Positions 58,621 through 64,000 of a stretch of DNA of 64,000 nucleotides are shown one piece after another. This stretch comes from Apostichopus japonicus (lineage: Eukaryota > Echinodermata > Holothuroidea > Aspidochirotida > Stichopodidae), in the NCBI RefSeq assembly GCF_037975245.1, contig NC_092561.1, forward strand, positions 16,623,001-16,687,000, written 5' to 3'. Under the pieces are notes generated by a model. That model had not been told where the DNA came from. It was given only the letters and a program-made list of their open reading frames with translations, and made no database searches. Each line of letters starts with the position of its first letter. Position 1 is the stretch's first letter. Made by a program: the position numbers and the translations under genes.

Positions 58621-60700
58621 TCTTGATTGTGCCTAGGGTGCTATATTTGCGTACGTAGATAGTACTACCACAGTATAAGCACCAGTAGATCGAGCGTCGT
58701 AAATGGGTCGAATATAACGTAAAATCGCTTTATCAGTAAAATAAAATAGTACACGTTAGCTAGAAATGTTGTTTTGTATCTAAAACTTCCACGTTTGTGT
58801 CTATTGTTTCTCATTGGACCTAATTACAGCACAAAACCTGACCAAAGTCTTGATTGTGCCTAGGGTGCTATATTTGCGCACGTAGATAGTACTACCACAG
58901 TATAAGCACCAGTAGATCGAGCGTCGGAAATGGGTTGAATATAACGTAAAATCGCTTTATCAGTAAAATAAAATAGTACACGTTAGCTAGAAATGTTGTT
59001 TTGTATCTAAAACTTCCACGTTTGTGTCTATTGTTTCTCATTGGACCTAATTACAGCGCGTAACTGACCAATGTCTTGATTGTACCAATTGCTAATATCG
59101 TGTACGATAAAGGCCTATACCAGTCCATGGGACCAGTCTCGATTTAGTACATTTTGCAATTGGGCTGCTTTTAACACAAAACATGTTGTCGTTAACTTGA
59201 AAACGTGTGTAGATCATAATATTATTAATTTCTGTTCAAAAAGTACGTATTCCTGGCGATAATTGATCAATTGACCTAGTTACAACACGAAAACTGACCA
59301 ATGTTTTGATTGTACCAATTGCTAAAATCGTGTACGATAAAGGCATATGCCAGTCCATAGGACCAGTCTGGATTTAGTACATTTTTGCAATAGGGCTGAT
59401 TTGAGCACAAAACATGTCGTCGTTAATCTGAAAACGTGTGTAGATCATAATATTATTGATTTCTGTTCAAAAAGTACGTATTCCTGGCGATAAGTGATCA
59501 ATTGACCTAGTTACAACACGAAAACTGACCAATGTTTTAAATGTACCAATTGCTAATATCGTGTACGATAAAGGCATACACCAGTCCATGGGACCAGTCT
59601 CGATTTAGTACATTTTGCAATTGGGCTGCTTTTAACACAAAACATGTTGTCGTTAACTTGAAAACGTGTGTAGATCATAATATTATTAATTTCTGACCAA
59701 AAAGTACGTATTCCTGGCGATAATTGATCAATTGACCTAGTTACAACACGAAAACTGACCAATGTTTTGATTGTAACAATTGCTAAAATCGTGTACGATA
59801 AAGGCATATACCAGTCCATAGGACCAGTCTGGATTTAGTACATTTTTGCAATAGGGCTGATTTGAGCACAAAACATGTCGTCGTTAATCTGAAAACGTGT
59901 GTAGATCATAATATTATTGATTTCTGTTCAATAAGTACGTATTCCTGGCGATAAGTGATCAATTAACCTAGTTACAACACGAAAACTGACCAATGTTTTA
60001 AATGTACCAATTGCTAATATCGTGTACGATAAAGGTATACACCAGTCCATAGGAGCAGTCTCGATTTAAAACTTTTTTGAAATTGGGCTGATCTGAACAC
60101 AAAACATGTTGTCGTTAACTTGAAAACGTGTGTAGATCATAATATTATTCATTTCTGTTCAAAAAGTACGTATTCCTTGCGATAATTGATCAATTGATCT
60201 AGTTACAACACGAAAACTGACCAATGTTTTGATTGTACCAATTGCTAAAATCGTGTACGATAAAGGCATATACCAGTCCATAGGACCAGTCTGGATTTAG
60301 TATATTTTTGAAATTGGGCTGATTTGAACACAAAACATGTTGTCGTTAATTTGAAAACGTGTGTAGATCATGATATTATTGATTTCTGTCCAAAAAGTAC
60401 TTATCTCTGGCGATAACTGACCAATTGACCTAGTTACAACACGAAAACTGACGAATGTTTTGATTGTAACAATTGCTAAAATCGTGTACGATGAAGGCCT
60501 ATACCAGTCCATAGGACCTGTCTCGATTTAGTCAGTTTTGTTTAAATGTGCTGATTATAACGTAAAAGTGCTTTATAAGTAGATTAAAATAGAGCATGTT
60601 AGCTATAAATATTGTTTTCTATCTAAAACTTGCACGTGTGTGTTAATTGTTTCCCATTAGACCTAATTACAGCACAAAAACTGACCAAAGTCTTGATGCT
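58371..60700 (+). repeat. 220-240 bp satellite ladder with 461-bp dimer
   Basis: The CTGACC (or CTGACG) anchor falls at 58371, 58611, 58838, 59064, 59294, 59525, 59755, 59986, 60217, 60448 and 60681, so the spacing settles to 230-231 bp. From 59102 monomers alternate between two types (CTAATATCG with GGGACCAGTCTCG, and CTAAAATCG with AGGACCAGTCTGG), a 461-bp dimer repeated about three times. The array ends about 100 bp before the promoter at 60.8 kb. Confidence 0.9.
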
Positions 60701-60797
60701 ATGCCCTATGATAGAGCTATCCTCGCGTACGTAGATATAGCATGCACTAATTACTATCAGTATAATCATGTATTATAGTTTGTTGACATGTTGTAAC

Positions 60798-60880
60798 GGG
60801 TGGGGGCGTGGCAATTTTCAAATCTCCCGCCAAGTCCAGCGGGTATAAAAGCGAGGCACGCGACCATTCGGTCACTCCGA
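60798..60880 (+). promoter_or_regulatory. TATA/E2F-type core promoter
   Basis: GGGTGGGGGCGTGGC (GC/KLF box, 60798-60812), TCCCGCCAA (60825-60833, reverse complement of the E2F consensus TTGGCGGGA), TATAAAAG (60844-60851) and an initiator-like TCACT whose A is at 60874, exactly 30 bp from the first T of the TATA box. An abrupt rise in GC content separates it from the flanking satellite. It probably drives the gene whose coding exons start at 62997. Confidence 0.7.
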
Positions 60881-61238
60881 TTTCAAAATCCATTGGTTTC
60901 GGACCTATTGAACATACGTGTAACGTCTTCGTTTACAAAGCTATCAAATTCTACTTTCTTTTCTCTAATTCTCAGAGTTTGTTAAAGTTTGTTGACAACT
61001 AATATAGGCATATATATAGCCTACATTGTGTCATTGTTGTTTTTCTAGACATTTCTATTTGAATTCAAAAGTTCCAACCTTTTAACCATTCTTTCGTAAA
61101 CCAAAGCAGAAATCTAGGCCTATCAAAATTTAATTTGTTGGCTTTACTCAATTTCTCAGAGTTTGTAAACGTTCTTATTTTCGAATTGGACAAAAACCAT
61201 TACAGGTGAAGAAAACGAGTTATAACTGGGATCCAAAA
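60874..61238 (+). other. Putative 5' UTR exon 1
   Basis: From the predicted start site to the donor AAAA|GTGAGTAC (GT at 61239). The 365 nt contain no ATG in any frame, unusual by chance and fitting a leader exon. CAG|GTGAAG near 61205 is an alternative donor. It would join the acceptor TTTAAATTAG at 62983. Confidence 0.5.
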
Positions 61239-61624
61239 GTGAGTACATATGTTCTAATTAAGCGAAATGAACGATAAAATTGGTTGTTGAATGAATGAGA
61301 CAGTTGCATACAATGGTATAACGATATTTGTTCAACAAGTACTGTAGTGTAGTAATACATCATACATTTGACGAAAGAGGTAATATTGACTAACATGAAC
61401 TGCATTTTGGCCTATAGATACAATGTACATCTTTCATTAACTCAAATATTTATTGTACCAACATTTATACCTGATAAAGCTATTGATTAAGCTCTAGGAA
61501 AGTGTACCTCTCCAAATAAAGTGACCCCACCATGCACATATAATTGTTTTGATGTAACCTAAATGTAAAATGGTATCTCACTCTGGAAATATAATCACAA
61601 TCATTTTACTTTATATAGCAGCAT

Positions 61625-62450
61625 TATCAGCCCCCCCCCCCCAATAATATTTTTTTTCAATGGGGGTATCGGCTTTTGCATACATAGTCAACTGAAAATC
61701 ATAACAGAACATAATGCCACCCCCGCCCATGGTATAGAGATGGAGGTTCGCTGTATATAAAATCACCACCATTTAACCTTACGAAGCAGCATTATCACCT
61801 ACCCCCGGCCCTCCCCAATAATAATTTTTTTCAATGGGGGTATCGGCTTTTGCATACATAGTCAACTGAAAATCATAACAGAACATAATCCCCCCCCCCC
61901 CCGGGGGGTATAGGCCTGGCTTAAAGGTTTGCTGTATATAAAATCACTACCATTTAACCTTATGAAGCAGCATTATCACCTACCCCCCCCCTCCAATAAT
62001 ATTTTTTTTCAATGGGGGTATCGGCTTTTGCATACATAGTCAACTGAAAATCATAACAGAACATTATCCCCCCCCCCGGGGGGTATAGGCCTGGCTTAAA
62101 GGTTTGCTGTATATAAAATCACTACCATTTAACCTTATGAAGCAGCATTATCACCTACCCCCCCCTCCAATAATATTTTTTTTCAATGGGGGTATCGGCT
62201 TTTGCATACATAGTCAACGGAAAATCATAACAGAACATAATGCCCCCCCCCCCATGGTATAGGCCTGGCTTAAAGGTTTGCTTTATATAAAATCACCACC
62301 ATTTAACTTTATGAAGCATTATCACCTACCCCCCCCCTCCAATAATAATTTTTTTCAATGGGGGGTATTGGCTTTTGCATACAGTCAATTGAAAATCATA
62401 ACAGAACATAATTCCCCCCCCCCATGGTGTAGGGATTTCTTAAAGGTTTG
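61625..62450 (+). repeat. Minisatellite, about 175 bp x 5, with poly-C tracts
   Basis: TGGGGGTAT anchors at 61661, 61835, 62013, 62187 and 62359 (spacing 174, 178, 174, 172). Each unit has a C run of 8-15 bases before AATAATA, a TGGGGGTATCGGCTTTTGC block and a second C run ending in CCATGG or CCGGGG. C-run lengths differ among units. Confidence 0.93.
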
Positions 62451-62819
62451 CTGTATAGACCCCAACATATAGCACAATATCATGAAAAAGTTCCTTGAGA
62501 TCGTGTAATCGACCTACTTTGGGCGTAAAATGACCTCTTTTTCCAGTTTTTTGTGAACACTGTATGATAAACTACACTGTAGACAGGTTTCATATTTTTA
62601 CAGTGTTAGACAAAGAATTATACTGGTGTTAAGAAGCTATGCAGGCTGACTGTAGCATGAGCTTGGTCGAATAAAGACCTTGATGTATGTAATAAACAAA
62701 ACTTTCCTAGTTTTAGCTTCCTATAATTGGAGCCATTAAAGCATATCTTTAAGCTGGTTCAGTTTCCTTTGAATAAGTAACAGGCAATAAGTAGATGTTT
62801 ACTTCTTCGAAGGAGACAA

Positions 62820-62860
62820 AATTTTAGAACACCTATGCAATAATTAGGTGTTCTAAAATT
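62820..62860. repeat. 16-bp perfect hairpin
   Basis: AATTTTAGAACACCTA (62820-62835) pairs fully with 62845-62860 around a 9-nt loop. Too short for a typical miRNA precursor; possibly a MITE end or a fold-back. Confidence 0.6.
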
Positions 62861-62996
62861 ATTTTAGAATAATTATTTTTGTACTAACAATAACATATTC
62901 TTTTATAAGAATGTAAGTTACAACAGTATTGTTTACTGAAAATAATAATTAACCTTGTTCATATTGTTTTTTCTTTAAATTAGGTACACTCTAGCT

Positions 62997-63917
62997 ATGT
63001 CAACGAAAACTCCTGCTCAGTCGACCCTTAAGGAAAAATTCAGTAAGTTTAAAGTTCATTATGAAAGAAGAAATTAGTGGATTTTAGAAGGAAGTCTATA
63101 TATATGTTCTAATTTGATTAACATATTTTTTTCATTTGAAGTTACATTCATCAAGGATCTAAACAAGAGTGGTGCCCTGGAAGGCCTCATCAATGCCAAA
63201 ATCAATGAAGTAGATGGCCTCAATATACCAGAAGGAGCCATGGCCTTCCAGCCTCAGCTAATCCCAGCACTGGTGAACGTCACCAGGAGGTATGGCACAG
63301 AACGGTCCACTGACCTCATCGAGGAAGGGACAGGAGTTTGGCTGCATTGTAACACCAGCAGCGGCGAACCGTGGAGCAGGCGTTTACTGACTGAAAGAAA
63401 GAAGGCAGACAAAATGACCTTTATTGGGGCTTCCTTAATAGAGATGTTCATCGGTGAGATCATTTCTGATTATATTTGCTATGATATCAGATGGTGAAAG
63501 ATTATTAACTTTTAGATTACCCAATCACTTTATATGATTGTTCAATAATTAAGATGTAATGCATAAATTTCTGTGTGATGTAGCTTTGAAATGAAATAGG
63601 GCACTAGTGTTAGTATGGTCAACCTCTGAACAAGTTTCTTTCTTACTCACTATTTCCTTAGAGCAAAAGAGATGCAGTGAAGAAGAGGTGAGATGATTCT
63701 CCTTTGATTAGCATTTGTAATCTATAAAGTGGTTAATAAGTACAATGATATCTTCAATTTAGATCAGATGTTCTATCTTGATCTGCATTTTTGACTTACA
63801 CAGAATCAATGGCTCCTAGACAGCGATGACAGCAACCTGACGTCAGATGACGAGGGAGCCCTGGACCGGTACTACGACGAACTTTACAGTACTCCAGAGA
63901 GCTCTCCAAACACAGAC
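62997..63917 (+). CDS. Unrecognised multi-exon gene, 5' part (continues past the window)
   Basis: Four coding exons with matching phases: 62997-63042 (ATG, 46 nt, donor A|GTAAGT), 63142-63453 (312 nt, after TTTGAAG, donor G|GTGAGA), 63662-63687 (26 nt, after TTCCTTAG, donor GAG|GTGAGA) and 63804-63917 (114 nt, after TTACACAG, donor GAC|GTAAGC). Joined they read 166 codons without a stop. The start is MSTKTPAQSTLKEKF. A helical segment KDLNKSGALEGLINAKI follows, then a mixed domain with GVWLHCNTSSGEPWSRRLL, a short linker KRCSEEE and an acidic Ser-rich stretch (DSDDSNLTSDDEG), ending near TPESSPNTD. I do not recognise a family. Exon 2 has higher GC and more even codon use than its surroundings, supporting coding function. 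A chromatin or DNA-binding role is only a guess from the charge pattern. Confidence 0.7.
63454..63661 (+). other. Intron between second and third coding exons
   Basis: 208 bp, GT...AG, AT-rich, with a pyrimidine tract before TTCCTTAG. The preceding frame would read through only 14 codons before a stop. Confidence 0.65.
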
Positions 63918-64000
63918 GTAAGCAAATCTGCAATAGTAAAGTTAAGACGACAATGATGCAATATTTAAAAAACAAATTCAAATTTGATCAATTTCTAATT

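Larger units (their letters stand above)
61239..62983 (+). other. Putative intron 1
   Basis: GT...AG intron predicted from the donor at 61239 and a pyrimidine-rich acceptor ending 62983. It contains the 175-bp minisatellite (61625-62450) and a perfect hairpin (62820-62860). Otherwise AT-rich with no gene seen. Confidence 0.5.

Noticed and set aside
47332-60700. Regular direct repeats as a possible CRISPR array
   Set aside because: Whole 210-240 bp units are repeated with no unique spacers, and the genome is eukaryotic; this is satellite DNA.
60800-61002. Two 61-64 codon frames at the 60.8-kb promoter
   Set aside because: They run through the TATA and E2F elements from non-ATG starts and would begin upstream of the predicted transcription start.

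Overview
The window is eukaryotic: a tandem array of replication-dependent core histone genes, followed by about 16 kb of satellite DNA and the 5' half of an intron-containing gene. The histones are intronless and end in 3' stem-loops rather than poly(A) signals. H4 has Cys at mature position 73 and H3 has Glu at 81, as I recall for sea urchin histones, and H2B ends in TTSK. My best guess is a marine invertebrate deuterostome of the ambulacrarian type (echinoderm or hemichordate). This rests on a few residues and is only moderately sure.

Layout: (1) 1-15704, left array, units of exactly 5760 bp (L1, L2, partial L3), each reading H2A(+), H3(-), H4(+), H2B(-). (2) 15705-15804, a 100-N gap. (3) 15805-44162, right array of 5757-bp units in the opposite orientation (R1 partial, R2-R4 full, R5 ending in a 5'-truncated H2A). 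(4) 44163-47330, gene-poor DNA with six copies of a CAGGGGC(C/T)TT(T/C)TGCCC motif. (5) 47332-50100, a 210+218 bp higher-order satellite. (6) 50300-60700, a degenerate 220-240 bp satellite with a roughly 3.1-kb segmental duplication and a homogenised 461-bp dimer block. (7) 60798-64000, a TATA/E2F-type promoter, an ATG-free first exon, an intron carrying a 175-bp minisatellite, and at least four coding or part-coding exons of an unrecognised gene that runs out of the window.

Within each histone unit the genes form two divergent pairs, H2B-H2A sharing 364 bp and H3-H4 sharing 748 bp, and converge tail to tail across long spacers (H2A-H3 1.19 kb, H4-H2B 1.98 kb). Together they supply the four core histones of the nucleosome during S phase. 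No linker H1 gene is in the unit. All 31 histone genes seen end in the same 16-nt stem-loop and share a downstream CCAG-purine element plus a further unexplained motif centred on AACATGC. Units are almost identical, as expected from concerted evolution. The exceptions are single-base frameshifts in the two H4 genes nearest the gap, and the truncated H2A at the array edge.
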